Below, piece after piece: positions 52,079-60,714 of a stretch of 64,000 bases of DNA. The stretch covers positions 1 to 64,000 of the forward strand of contig CAZQSM010000005.1 in assembly GCA_964596065.1 (NCBI GenBank). The letters are read 5' to 3'. The DNA comes from SZUA-254 sp964596065 (GTDB lineage Bacteria; Bacteroidota; Ignavibacteria; UBA10030; SZUA-254). Made by a program: the position numbers and the translations under genes. Position 1 is the stretch's first letter. Each line of letters starts with the position of its first letter. The notes under the pieces were generated by a model, which searched no databases, had not been told where the DNA came from, and saw only the letters and a program-made list of their open reading frames with translations.

Positions 52079-54372
52079 AGGTCCGCCGTGACGCCGAGGA
52101 TAAAGTTCCGTTCCGCGGCGGGGAAGAAGGCGTCCCCCTCCCCCCCCTGGAAGTAGAGCCGGTTGAAAATGTTCCGCGCCTCGAGCCGGAGCGTAAACGG
52201 CCCGCCCACCCCCCCCGGCCGGACCGTGAGCGCCGCGTTGGCCAGCCAGAAGGGAGAATTCCGGCGGAGGGCGTTGCGCGTGTTGTCGGTGTAAAACCCT
52301 CCCACGTATTTCGCGTCGACCGAAGCGGTGAGCGGGCCCGCGGCGTGGGAGGCCCGGACGTTCGCCAGGAAATCGGGGAAACCCGCCACCGGGTTGCCGT
52401 CGAGGACGACCCGGTTCCCCGCGTCGTCGATCACGGAATGCCGGACCAGCCGGTTCCGGGAGAGGGTGAAGTTGCCCGAGAGGCTGAACGCGCCCGACCG
52501 GTATGACGCTTCGGCCTCGACTCCCGCGTGACGGGAGCGGTCGGCGTTCCCCGTGACCGGCTGGCCGAAGACGTCCACCTGTCCGCTCTTGACGAGTTCG
52601 TCGGTGAATTCCATCCAGAAACCGTTCAGCCTGATGCTGACGCCGGGTGCGGCCCACGCGGCCCCAGCTTCGAGGTCGAGGAGGTGCTCGGGCCTGGCGA
52701 GCGGGGAGGAGAAATCGTACCGGACCGCGCCCCCGGCCGTGTCGGCGCGGAACTGGGGCGTCGCGCCGAACCAGGAGTCCTCGGCCGCGTAGAGGTTCCT
52801 CATCCGGGGTTCGCGCGTGGTGTAGGCCGCCGAGAGGTACGCCTTCCATCCGCCGTCCAGGTCGAGGTTCAACCCGGCGCGGGGGTTCACGAAGAACCAG
52901 GAGACGCCGAAGTCGTTTCCGACGAACCGTTCGCGGGAGATCCCGTACCGGTTATAGGCCAGCTGGACCTCCCCCATCGCGGAGAGCCGTTCCCCCAGCC
53001 TCACGACGTCGTGGCCGTAGAGCGAGAAGATCTCCCTCGACCCCTCATACGAATAAAAGCGGTAGTCGGGGTCGTAGCCGGCGGGGAGGTTTTCGGCGTA
53101 GCGGACCTTCCCCCAGTGCGTGGAGCGGTGCAACCTCGCCTCGAGGCCCGCGGTGATCTCGTGGTCGCCCGCCGTCAGCCTCACCCTCGGGAGCCAGCCG
53201 GTCTGCCGGTTCTCCACGCCGGCCCTGACCAGGGCGTTCGATGGATTGGCGTCGGCGGGGACGCCCCAGGCGTAGCCGATTCTGAGGAGCGACGTGTCGG
53301 CCCACGACGCGTCGTAGTCGAAGAATCCCTCGCCGGTGTAATGGAAGAGGGTGTTGGAGACCGTGAGGTGGTCGTCGATCCTCCATTCGTGGAGGAGCTC
53401 CGCGTGGGGCTGCGAAAAATTTTCGATCTCCTGCCCCCGCCGCGGCGCCTTGAACGCGTACGAGGAACCGTCGCCCGACGCTTCCCAGTATGACAGGTTC
53501 TCCCGGCGGAGGGCGGGGTCGGAGCCGGCGAATTTCGGGAGGCCGTAGTAGGCGAGGCCGTCGGCGATCGGTCCGCCGAAGAGGTGGACCTGGGTCGTCA
53601 TCCTCCCGTCGGTCCGCACCGCGCCGAGGAAGTACGATCGCATCTCCACCCAGGCGTTGTCCCGGTAGCCGCCGCTGCGCAGCGTCGACAGCCTGCCGTA
53701 GAACAGGTACCGGCCCTCCACCGGCCCCGAGTTCAGGGCGACGGAATATTTCCTGGTATTGAGGACGGTCCGGGACCCCGTTCCGCCGAACTCCTGGAAA
53801 CCGTAGATCGCCTCCAATGAGACGCCGGGCTCCTCCCTGAACGGATTCGCCGACAGGCTCACCGAACCCCCGATGGCGGGGGGACCGTAAAAGGCGCTGC
53901 CGGCCCCGCGCTGGACGTGGATCCCGGAGAGGTTGGCCGCCAGGTCGGGGAAGTCGATCCAGTAGACATTGTGGTCCTCGGGATCGTTCTGGGGCACGCC
54001 GTTGATCGTGACCGAGATCCGCCGCTGGTCGAACCCCCGGAGTGTCAGGTAGGTGTACCCGATGCCGTTGCCGTTCTCGGAATAGGTCGTCGCGGAGGGG
54101 AGGTCGGAGAGGAGGAGCGGGATGTCCTGCACCGAATACCGGTCGGATATTTCGGCGGCGTCGAGTTCCGACCAGGTGACCGGGGAATTCCGCCCGGCCG
54201 CGGTGATCGGGCTGACGGTGATACCCTTCAGGATGAAGAGCGAGTCGGAGCGCGTGTCGCCGACGGCGGCAGCCCCGGCCGGCACGGTGCCGGACCGGGC
54301 CGTGTCGGGAGGCTGCGCCGCGAGCGTCGCGCAGGCGGCGGGCACCAGCAACAGGAGCGATCGGAGTGTCAT
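52075..54372 (-). CDS. TonB-dependent outer-membrane receptor, probable thiamine receptor
   Basis: 765 aa. A signal peptide (about 1-19) and a short N-terminal extension precede the plug domain (SVQDIPLLLSDLPS, RGFDQRRISVTINGVPQNDPE, GIHVQRGAGSAFYG) and a long beta-barrel that ends in FILGVTADL. It lies about 30 nt below the riboswitch terminator, so thiamine pyrophosphate should repress it. TPP-regulated TonB receptors are known in Bacteroidota as thiamine importers, which fits the kinase and permease downstream. Confidence 0.9.
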   Translation of the reverse strand: MTLRSLLLLVPAACATLAAQPPDTARSGTVPAGAAAVGDTRSDSLFILKGITVSPITAAGRNSPVTWSELDAAEISDRYSVQDIPLLLSDLPSATTYSENGNGIGYTYLTLRGFDQRRISVTINGVPQNDPEDHNVYWIDFPDLAANLSGIHVQRGAGSAFYGPPAIGGSVSLSANPFREEPGVSLEAIYGFQEFGGTGSRTVLNTRKYSVALNSGPVEGRYLFYGRLSTLRSGGYRDNAWVEMRSYFLGAVRTDGRMTTQVHLFGGPIADGLAYYGLPKFAGSDPALRRENLSYWEASGDGSSYAFKAPRRGQEIENFSQPHAELLHEWRIDDHLTVSNTLFHYTGEGFFDYDASWADTSLLRIGYAWGVPADANPSNALVRAGVENRQTGWLPRVRLTAGDHEITAGLEARLHRSTHWGKVRYAENLPAGYDPDYRFYSYEGSREIFSLYGHDVVRLGERLSAMGEVQLAYNRYGISRERFVGNDFGVSWFFVNPRAGLNLDLDGGWKAYLSAAYTTREPRMRNLYAAEDSWFGATPQFRADTAGGAVRYDFSSPLARPEHLLDLEAGAAWAAPGVSIRLNGFWMEFTDELVKSGQVDVFGQPVTGNADRSRHAGVEAEASYRSGAFSLSGNFTLSRNRLVRHSVIDDAGNRVVLDGNPVAGFPDFLANVRASHAAGPLTASVDAKYVGGFYTDNTRNALRRNSPFWLANAALTVRPGGVGGPFTLRLEARNIFNRLYFQGGEGDAFFPAAERNFILGVTADL

Positions 54373-54403
54373 CGGCGTTGAGCGTGCGTTGTCCCGGAAT
54401 GGA

Positions 54404-54446
54404 AATAAAAAAACCGTTTCCCCGAGGCGCGCCGGGAAAACGGTTT
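54404..54446 (-). terminator. Riboswitch-controlled intrinsic terminator
   Basis: Stem of 13 bp (54411-54423 with 54434-54446; one G-U pair) followed on the minus strand by a T-run (plus-strand A-run 54404-54410). It lies directly below the TPP aptamer and before the TonB gene, so it is the expression platform for transcription attenuation. Confidence 0.85.
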
Positions 54447-54454
54447 CACAAGGC

Positions 54455-54541
54455 TCGTCCCGTTTCCCTACGCTGGCATGATCCAGATCAGGTTTAGGGT
54501 ATGCTCTCAGTCCCTTTTATTTCGGCGGGACACCCCTAACG
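54455..54541 (-). promoter_or_regulatory. TPP (THI-element) riboswitch
   Basis: On the minus strand the conserved aptamer blocks occur in order: TAGGGGTG, CTGAGA, ACCTGATCTGGATCATGCC, and CAGCGTAGGGAAACGG. These are the near-invariant bases of the thiamine pyrophosphate riboswitch. A terminator follows, so ligand binding should stop transcription of the TonB receptor, thiamine pyrophosphokinase and symporter genes. Confidence 0.97.
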
Positions 54542-54552
54542 GAATACGGGGT

Positions 54553-54581
54553 AATATACCGTGCGGCAGGGTGAAAGGCAA
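54553..54581 (-). promoter_or_regulatory. Promoter of the thiamine operon
   Basis: On the minus strand TTGCCT (54576-54581), a 17-bp spacer and TATATT (54553-54558), placing the transcript start just before the riboswitch. Confidence 0.7.
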
Positions 54582-54643
54582 ACGGAGATGAGCCCGGGGG
54601 GTCGCCGGTGCGATCCTACCAGAGGCCGGCGGTTGTAACGGGG

Positions 54644-54672
54644 TTGATGAATATGCCCCGTTTTCGTATATT
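54644..54672 (+). promoter_or_regulatory. Promoter of mscL
   Basis: TTGATG (54644-54649), a 17-bp spacer and TATATT (54667-54672), about 60 nt before the mscL start. Confidence 0.65.
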
Positions 54673-54735
54673 GGCTCCTGCAGTGTTGAAATCTCCGTCA
54701 AATCATTCGATTCGAACCAATTACAGGAGGCTTCA

Positions 54736-55161
54736 ATGTCCATGATCCAGGAGTTCAAGCAATTCGCCATGAAAGGGAACGTCCTCGACATGGCCGTCGG
54801 TATCATCATCGGCGCGGCTTTCGGCGGCATCGTCACCTCGCTCGTCGCGGATGTCATCATGCCCCCGATCGGGATCCTGCTGGGGGGAGTCGATTTCAGT
54901 TCGTTCGCCTTCGTCCTGAAGGAAGCGGCGGGAGACGCCCCTGCGGTCACCGTCAACTATGGAGTCTTCCTCAACACCGTCATCAACTTTCTGATCGTGG
55001 CGTTCGCCATCTTCCTGCTGATCAAGGGGGTCAACAAGGCCAAGAAGGAAGAAGCTGCGCCGCCGGCAGTCCCGACGTCGAAAGCCTGCCCGGAATGCAT
55101 GATGTCGATCCCGATCGCCGCGAAACGATGCGGGCACTGCACCGCGGTGCTGGCGAAGTAA
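54736..55161 (+). CDS. mscL: Large-conductance mechanosensitive channel with C-terminal zinc ribbon
   Basis: 141 aa. The channel part has the MscL start FKQFAMKGNVLDMAVGIIIGAAFG (helix 1 region), the periplasmic loop and a second helix NTVINFLIVAFAIFLLIKGV. MscL opens under membrane tension to release solutes on osmotic downshock. After the second helix comes a linker and CPECMMSIPIAAKRCGHC, a four-cysteine zinc-ribbon-like module where E. coli MscL has only a helical bundle. The start follows AGGAGG. DUF3078 follows 44 nt downstream. Confidence 0.93.
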   Translation: MSMIQEFKQFAMKGNVLDMAVGIIIGAAFGGIVTSLVADVIMPPIGILLGGVDFSSFAFVLKEAAGDAPAVTVNYGVFLNTVINFLIVAFAIFLLIKGVNKAKKEEAAPPAVPTSKACPECMMSIPIAAKRCGHCTAVLAK

Positions 55162-55205
55162 TTCCCGACAAAACGAACCGTCACACATTCGCAGGATACC
55201 CCCGG

Positions 55206-56066
55206 ATGCAGAGCTACGTGAACATCCTCGCCATCGCGCTCTTCCTCGCGGCCGCCCCGCTGTCCGCGCAGGACACCGCCACCGCCCCGCCTGTCCACGG
55301 CTGGAAACACTCGCTCGTCTCGGGCCTGACGCTGACGCAGGTGTCATACTCGAACTGGGCGCAGGGAGGGGAAAACTCCATCGCCTACAAGCTGGCGGCC
55401 GACGGGATGTCGGCCTTCACCGGGCCGGCGACGCTGTGGGAAAACCAGTACCGGTTCGCGTTCGGCCAGGCGCGCCTCGGGAAACAGGGGCTGCGGAAGA
55501 CCGACGACGTGATCGACCTGGCCAGCGTCTACACGTACGTGCTCGGGGAAAAACTGAACCCGTACGCCTCCGCGACGTTCAAGAGCCAGTTCGCCACGGG
55601 GTACAAGTACGACGACGCGGGGGCGAAACTCCCGGTTTCCAGGTTCTTCGACCCCGCCTACCTGACGCAGGCGGTGGGCGTCCGGTACCAGCCGGGACCC
55701 GCCGTCCGGACGAGGCTCGGGGTCGCGCTGCGCGAGGTGATCACGAGCCGGTACACCGTCTACGCCGACGATCCGAAGACATTTCCGGAAATCGAAAAAA
55801 CAGGGGTGAAGGGTGGGCTCGAATCGGTCACCGACGTGGAGTGGAAGCCGGAGGAGAACATCCTCTTCGTCTCGAGGCTCTCGATCTTCAGCCCCTTCTC
55901 CGACGCCGGCGAGCCGGTCGTCCTCAACACGTCGACGCTCACCGGCAAGGTCAACTCCTACATCACCGCGTCGGTCGGATTCGAGCTGATTTACGACAAG
56001 GTCGTGAGCCCCCGGGCGCAGATGAAGCAGGCGATCGGCGTCGGCCTCAGTTACACGCTCTTTTAG
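55206..56066 (+). CDS. DUF3078 outer-membrane-type protein
   Basis: 286 aa. Signal peptide about 1-21 (cleavage near LSAQD). The mature part follows the DUF3078 pattern: SYSNWAQGGENSIAYKLAADG, then LWENQYRFAFGQARLGKQGLRKTDDVIDLAS, and alternating strands ending in GVGLSYTLF with a terminal aromatic. This suggests a small outer-membrane beta-barrel. The function is unknown. The ATG at 55206 was chosen for the signal peptide. Confidence 0.8.
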   Translation: MQSYVNILAIALFLAAAPLSAQDTATAPPVHGWKHSLVSGLTLTQVSYSNWAQGGENSIAYKLAADGMSAFTGPATLWENQYRFAFGQARLGKQGLRKTDDVIDLASVYTYVLGEKLNPYASATFKSQFATGYKYDDAGAKLPVSRFFDPAYLTQAVGVRYQPGPAVRTRLGVALREVITSRYTVYADDPKTFPEIEKTGVKGGLESVTDVEWKPEENILFVSRLSIFSPFSDAGEPVVLNTSTLTGKVNSYITASVGFELIYDKVVSPRAQMKQAIGVGLSYTLF

Positions 56067-56116
56067 CGGACCGCGGGGGGCCGGGGCGCCGGCGGGATGG
56101 GCCCCGGGACGTCCGA

Positions 56117-56145
56117 TTGCGCGGCGAGGTTTTTCTTCGTATATT
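56117..56145 (+). promoter_or_regulatory. Promoter of rpsT
   Basis: TTGCGC (56117-56122), a 17-bp spacer and TATATT (56140-56145), about 40 nt before the rpsT start. Confidence 0.6.
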
Positions 56146-56185
56146 CACAGGTCAAAAAATCGTCGAAATTCAGGATAGCAGAGCA

Positions 56186-56440
56186 ATGGCCAGACATTTA
56201 TCGGCGGAGCGGCAGGCACGGAAATCGGTCAAGCACCGCAGCCGGAACAAAGCGTACAAGTCGAAGATGAACACCGCGGTGAAGAAGGTCCGCGTCGCGA
56301 AGGCGAAGGACGAGGCCGCGGCCGCCCTGGCCAAGATCAACAAGCTCCTCGACCAGCTCGCCGCCAAGGGCATCATCCACAAGAACAACGCCGCCAACAA
56401 GAAATCGAAGCTGACGCGGTTCGTCAACTCGATGAAGTGA
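56186..56440 (+). CDS. rpsT: 30S ribosomal protein S20
   Basis: 84 aa, the usual length. The protein is a highly basic bundle of three helices: RHLSAERQARKSVKHRSRNKAYKSKMNTAVKKV and a C-terminal KGIIHKNNAANKKSKLTRFVN, the family hallmark. It binds 16S rRNA early in 30S assembly. It is a single gene with its own promoter and terminator. Confidence 0.96.
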   Translation: MARHLSAERQARKSVKHRSRNKAYKSKMNTAVKKVRVAKAKDEAAAALAKINKLLDQLAAKGIIHKNNAANKKSKLTRFVNSMK

Positions 56441-56468
56441 TCGCCGCGGCGGTCTCCTGAAACGCAGA

Positions 56469-56496
56469 AGCCCCGGCCTTTCGGTCGGGGCTTTTT
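56469..56496 (+). terminator. Intrinsic terminator of rpsT
   Basis: A 10-bp stem AGCCCCGGCC / GGTCGGGGCT (56469-56478, 56483-56492; one G-U pair) with TTTC loop and TTTTT directly behind, 28 nt after the rpsT stop. Confidence 0.85.
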
Positions 56497-57488
56497 CATT
56501 CCACCGGCCGGGGGCGTTCGCCCGGCTCGTTCCGCAACCGTTCCTCCAGCTCCCTCAGCCTCCACTCGAGCGACTCCCGCTGTTCGGGCATCCTCCGCAG
56601 GAGTATCCTGTACGTCTCGACCGCCTCGCCGATGGCGCCCTGGCTGGCGTAGATCTCCGCGAGCGTCCGGCTGATGATCCTGTCGCGTTCGATGAACCCG
56701 CGTCCCTTCCGCGGCCGGGGGACCGGCGGAAGGAGCGGCACCGGGGCGGATCCCGCCGCGGGCACGGGCATCGGCGCGGGGGCGCCGACCATCCCGTCGC
56801 CGTCTCCCGGCCGTATCGACGACGCGTCGCCCGGTTCGGCGGGTGCCGGCGCCACAAGGGTCATCGGGGCCGTGGAAGCGTCGACGATCCCGTCCGTTTC
56901 GACACCCGCTCCGGAGTCGGCGGTGCCTGGCGCCCGCGCCAGGCCGACCGCCGGTTCGATCTGGTCCGAGGCGGACGGCGTCCCCGCGACATCCTCAACG
57001 GGCGTGTCGGCCCCGATCCCCGGCACGACATCGGCGACTTTCACGACTTCCGCGACTTCCGCGACGTCCACGGCTTCCGCGGCTTCCATGATGTCAGCGG
57101 ATTCCGCCCGGCCCGGCGCGCCGACTCCCGCGTCCAGGTCGGTAAACACCGCGTCGTCGGGGCCTCCGGCCCCATTCGCGGCGCCCGCGAGCGCCTCCCA
57201 TTCCGTTTCGATGCCGTCGAGGACGATGTTGCCGGGGTAGCGCGACGCGACGCCCGCGATCGTCCCGAGCGCCTCCGCATACCGGCCCCGCGCGGCGAGG
57301 CAACGTGAGTAGATCAGCAATCCGGTGGGGTAATGCGGGTAGGTCTCCAGGCCCCGCTCGCAGAGACGCTCGGCGCGGGAGAGCTCCCCGTTCCGGAGGT
57401 ATTGCTCGGCGAGGCGGGCGAAGAGCGGGGATGCCGGGTTGGCCGAGAGGTGGAGCTCGAGGTCCCGTGTCGCCGCCCCGGGTTTCAT
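56496..57488 (-). CDS. TPR-like protein with long low-complexity linker
   Basis: 330 aa. The N-terminus (about 1-90) contains tetratricopeptide-like helices (LFARLAEQYLRNGELSRAERLCERGLETYPHYP). A low-complexity Ala/Val/Pro/Asp linker (about 95-265) follows, with short repeats of the VAEVAEVVKVADVV kind. A C-terminal TPR-like pair closes it (IISRTLAEIYASQGAIGEAVETYRILLRRMPEQ). No signal peptide is evident. The ATG overlaps the glycosyltransferase stop (TGATG). It is the last gene of the miaB run; the role is unknown. Confidence 0.65.
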   Translation of the reverse strand: MKPGAATRDLELHLSANPASPLFARLAEQYLRNGELSRAERLCERGLETYPHYPTGLLIYSRCLAARGRYAEALGTIAGVASRYPGNIVLDGIETEWEALAGAANGAGGPDDAVFTDLDAGVGAPGRAESADIMEAAEAVDVAEVAEVVKVADVVPGIGADTPVEDVAGTPSASDQIEPAVGLARAPGTADSGAGVETDGIVDASTAPMTLVAPAPAEPGDASSIRPGDGDGMVGAPAPMPVPAAGSAPVPLLPPVPRPRKGRGFIERDRIISRTLAEIYASQGAIGEAVETYRILLRRMPEQRESLEWRLRELEERLRNEPGERPRPVE

Positions 57489-59026
57489 CAGGCCGAGACC
57501 GGGGCCTTGTCGGGGAGGTCTTCGGGATGCACGGGCGTTTCCACCGCGCCGGCGGGGTCCGCCGCGGGCGCGGGCCGCCGCGCGTCGAGGACGTGCTTGA
57601 TCGAGGTCCAGGCCACGACGCCGAACCCGGTGGTGAACAGCAGCTGGAAGGGGACGGCCGCGAGCTCGACGTAGTACACCGAGGCCAGGACGCCGAACCC
57701 GCAGTAGATCGTCATCGCCGCCTCGAGGATCACCGTCGGCTTCACCCGCACGGCGGCGTACTTCTTGTCGGACCAGCGGTCCTTCTTCATCATCACGGAG
57801 TACTTCGGCGTCCGCACGAATTCCGATTTGCGCTTCAGGATCCCCTCGATGACCGCCTTCGTATTGTTGATGGCGAGGCCCATGCTCCCCGCCATGAAGA
57901 GCGGGAAGAGGAGGATCCGCTTGTGCCAGTCCGCGTAGACCTCCTTCTGGGAGTAGAGGTAGAAGAGGAACGATCCGAGGAAGGCGAAGACGAAGAGCCC
58001 CATGATGTCGAAGTAGGTCTCGTATCCGCCCTGGTGCTTGATGAAGATCAGCGGGACGTTGAGGACCGCCGCCATCAGGATGAACGGGAAGACGACGTTG
58101 CCGGTGAGGTGCAGGGTCGAATGGATCTTCCGGGAGAAGGGGAGGTCGGACCTCCAGACCCGGGGGAGGATTTTCCTCGCCGTCTCGATGGCGCCCTTCG
58201 TCCACCGGTGCTGCTGCGACTTGAGGGAGTTGATCTCGGCGGGCAGTTCCGACGGCGAGGTCACGTCGCGCAGGAACTGGAACTTCCAGCCCCGGAGCTG
58301 GGCGCGGTAGCTCAGGTCCAGGTCCTCGGTCAGCGTGTCGGCCTCCCAGTTGCCCGCGTCGAGGATGCACGCCGTGCGCCAGATGCCCGCCGTCCCGTTG
58401 AAGTTGATGAAGTGGCCCGCCTTGTTCCGCACCTGCTGTTCGATCACGAAATGCCCGTCGAGGGCCATCGCCTGGACCCGCGTCATGAACGAGTAGTCCG
58501 CGTTGATGTGTTCCCACCTCGTCTGCACGAGCCCCACCTTCGGGTCGGAAAACCAGGGAAGCGTCTTTTTCAGGAAATCCCGGTTCGGGATGAAGTCGGC
58601 GTCGAAGATCGCCACGAACTCGCCCGCCGCGCTCTCGAGCCCCTTCTTGAGCGCGCCCGCCTTGTAGCCGGTCCTGTCGTTCCGCCGGATGTGATGGATC
58701 CGGTGCCCGCAATCCCGGTAGAACGCGACGCGCCCGGCCGCGACCTCGGTCGTTTCGTCTGTCGAATCGTCGAGGACCTGGATCTCGAGGCGGTCCTTCG
58801 GGTAGTCCATGCCGCAGACGACGTCGATGAGCCTGCCGACGACGTAGATCTCGTTGAAGACCGGCAGCTGGATCGTCACCACCGGGTACCGGTCGAGCGG
58901 CGCGGGGGTGGGGACGGTCCGCTTCCGGTACTTCAGGTAGTTGTAGATCATGAAAAACCCGCTCGATCCGAAGAGGAAGAGGATGGTGAGCGAGAAGAAA
59001 TATGTGCCGATGACGACGTCCTGCAT
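57488..59026 (-). CDS. Processive family 2 glycosyltransferase (cellulose-synthase-like)
   Basis: 512 aa. One N-terminal membrane helix, a cytosolic GT-A domain, then about five C-terminal helices. The complete processive set is present: DDSTD, DAD (in AIFDADF), TED (in LTEDLDLSYR) and QQHRW (Q-x-x-R-W). The enzyme should build a polysaccharide or modify a lipid while threading it through the membrane. No partner such as BcsB lies nearby. lptE ends 31 nt upstream. Confidence 0.9.
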   Translation of the reverse strand: MQDVVIGTYFFSLTILFLFGSSGFFMIYNYLKYRKRTVPTPAPLDRYPVVTIQLPVFNEIYVVGRLIDVVCGMDYPKDRLEIQVLDDSTDETTEVAAGRVAFYRDCGHRIHHIRRNDRTGYKAGALKKGLESAAGEFVAIFDADFIPNRDFLKKTLPWFSDPKVGLVQTRWEHINADYSFMTRVQAMALDGHFVIEQQVRNKAGHFINFNGTAGIWRTACILDAGNWEADTLTEDLDLSYRAQLRGWKFQFLRDVTSPSELPAEINSLKSQQHRWTKGAIETARKILPRVWRSDLPFSRKIHSTLHLTGNVVFPFILMAAVLNVPLIFIKHQGGYETYFDIMGLFVFAFLGSFLFYLYSQKEVYADWHKRILLFPLFMAGSMGLAINNTKAVIEGILKRKSEFVRTPKYSVMMKKDRWSDKKYAAVRVKPTVILEAAMTIYCGFGVLASVYYVELAAVPFQLLFTTGFGVVAWTSIKHVLDARRPAPAADPAGAVETPVHPEDLPDKAPVSA

Positions 59027-59057
59027 GAGGGGTGTAATGTTATGAAATATTATGGAT

Positions 59058-59573
59058 TTACCAACCTGACACCGTCGCCAGGAGGATGTCCTCGGTGAGT
59101 TTATCGATCGCCGTGGTGACGGCCTCCGCCCGGAGGGCCGGTTCCGCCCCGATCTCGTATTCGCCCCAGGCGGTGAAGGTCTTCTCGAAGATCGTTTTTT
59201 TCAGCGCCCGGTCGCGGAAACTCGCCTGCACGCCGATCGTGATCCTGGCCTTCCGGACCGACTCGCCGGCGGCGACAACGGTCGGCTGGTCGACGAAGGA
59301 GGAGATGCTCCCCTCCAGGTGGGAATCGGCCTCGTCCCGGTCGGTCACCTCGAGGCTGTTGTCCCGCCGGAACCGGTCCAGGAGCCTGTTCGTGAAATTC
59401 TCCCGCACGTTCGGCTCGCCGGAATTCGTCCGGTCCTCGAACGCGGCGATCCGGACGGTCTTCAGGTGCGGCGGGACCGACGACCCGGTGAACGAGTAGG
59501 AACAGCCGGCCAGGAGCGCGGCGAACGCGAGGGCGGCGGCGAACGGGGGCCTGTGGGGCGTCGGGCGGTTCAA
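59058..59573 (-). CDS. lptE: LPS assembly lipoprotein LptE-like
   Basis: 171 aa. Lipobox LAGC with Cys24, then the LptE-type sequence CSYSFTGSSVPPHLKTVRIAAFEDRT. LptE plugs the LptD barrel and helps place lipopolysaccharide in the outer membrane. It begins with TTG, which overlaps the stop of the sigma-54 activator gene (TTGA). The order miaB / sigma-54 activator / lptE is conserved in Bacteroidota, supporting the call. Confidence 0.82.
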   Translation of the reverse strand: MNRPTPHRPPFAAALAFAALLAGCSYSFTGSSVPPHLKTVRIAAFEDRTNSGEPNVRENFTNRLLDRFRRDNSLEVTDRDEADSHLEGSISSFVDQPTVVAAGESVRKARITIGVQASFRDRALKKTIFEKTFTAWGEYEIGAEPALRAEAVTTAIDKLTEDILLATVSGW

Positions 59574-60709
59574 TCGAGTCCGTACTCCTTGATTTTCCGG
59601 TAGAGCGTCCGCTCGCTGATGTCGAGCGCCCGCGACGCGAGCCTGCGGTTGCCCGAGAACCGGTCGAGCGCCCCGATGATCATTTTTTTCTCCACCTCGT
59701 CGAGGGACATCACGCGGTCGGCGCCGCCCGGCGGCTCCTGGTCCACGTTCGCCTCGACGTACGACGGGACGTCGTGCGCCATCGGGACGGTGCGGTGTTC
59801 GAGCAGCGCCTTGATGTCCATGATGTCGTTTTTCATCTCGAGGAGGGCCCGGTAGAGGAGCTCGCGCTCGGCCTGCTCGGCGGTCTTGTGCGCCACCACG
59901 GGAAGGTGGCGCGGGCGCTCCTCGTCCCGGAAATCCTTCAGGTATTTCCTCACGCTGACGGCGTCGACCAGCCGGCCGCGCTCGATGACGATGATGCTCT
60001 CGACGGCGTTCCGCAGTTCGCGCACGTTCCCCGGCCAGTGGTAGGCCTTCAGCAGGCCCATCGCCTCGTCCGTGATGCCGGCGAAGGGAATGTCGTTCTT
60101 GGAAGAGATCTGCCCGGCGAACTCGTGGAAGAAGAGGGGGATGTCGTCGCGCCGCTCCCGGAGCGGGGGGATCCGGATGTTGACCGAGCGGAGCCGGTAG
60201 AAGAGGTCGGACCGGAAATGGCCCTGCCTGACCTCGGACTCCAGGTCCTTGTTCGTGGCGGCGATGACCCGCACGTCGACGCTCCGCTGGGTCGAAGAAC
60301 CTACCCGGATGAACTCGCCGTTTTCCAGGACCCGGAGGAACTTCACCTGGAGGCCGACGGGCATTTCACCGATCTCATCGAGGAAGAGCGTGCCGCCGTC
60401 GGCGATCTCGAAGTACCCCTTCCGCGTGTCGCCCGCCCCGGTGAAGGCGCCCTTCTCGTGCCCGAACAGTTCGCTCTCGATGATCCCCTCGGGGATCGCG
60501 CCCGCGTTCACCGAGATCATCGGCTTCGCGCCGCGGCGGCTGGCGGCGTGCATCGCCTTCGCGATCACTTCCTTCCCCGTCCCGCTCTCGCCCGTCACCA
60601 GCACCGTGATGTCGGTGGGGGCCACCTGGAGGATGACGTCGACGATCTCGCGGATCTCGACCGAGTCCCCGATGATGCCGTGGGTTTTCTGGAAGGCGGC
60701 CCTGTCCAT
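59570..60709 (-). CDS. Sigma-54-dependent Fis-family activator without receiver domain
   Basis: 379 aa. It begins almost directly with the AAA+ domain: Walker A TGESGTGKE (39-47), the sigma-54 contact loop GAFTGA (87-92), and Walker B GGTLFLDEIGEM. The last 45 residues hold a Fis-type helix-turn-helix (RFSGNRRLASRALDISERTLYRKIKEYGL). No receiver or GAF domain precedes the AAA+ core, so activity is probably controlled by other proteins or by its level. A sigma-54 promoter in this window (247-262) is one possible target. The ATG at 60709 lies five bases after the SPOR gene stop. Confidence 0.92.
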   Translation of the reverse strand: MDRAAFQKTHGIIGDSVEIREIVDVILQVAPTDITVLVTGESGTGKEVIAKAMHAASRRGAKPMISVNAGAIPEGIIESELFGHEKGAFTGAGDTRKGYFEIADGGTLFLDEIGEMPVGLQVKFLRVLENGEFIRVGSSTQRSVDVRVIAATNKDLESEVRQGHFRSDLFYRLRSVNIRIPPLRERRDDIPLFFHEFAGQISSKNDIPFAGITDEAMGLLKAYHWPGNVRELRNAVESIIVIERGRLVDAVSVRKYLKDFRDEERPRHLPVVAHKTAEQAERELLYRALLEMKNDIMDIKALLEHRTVPMAHDVPSYVEANVDQEPPGGADRVMSLDEVEKKMIIGALDRFSGNRRLASRALDISERTLYRKIKEYGLD

Positions 60710-60714
60710 CCGCG

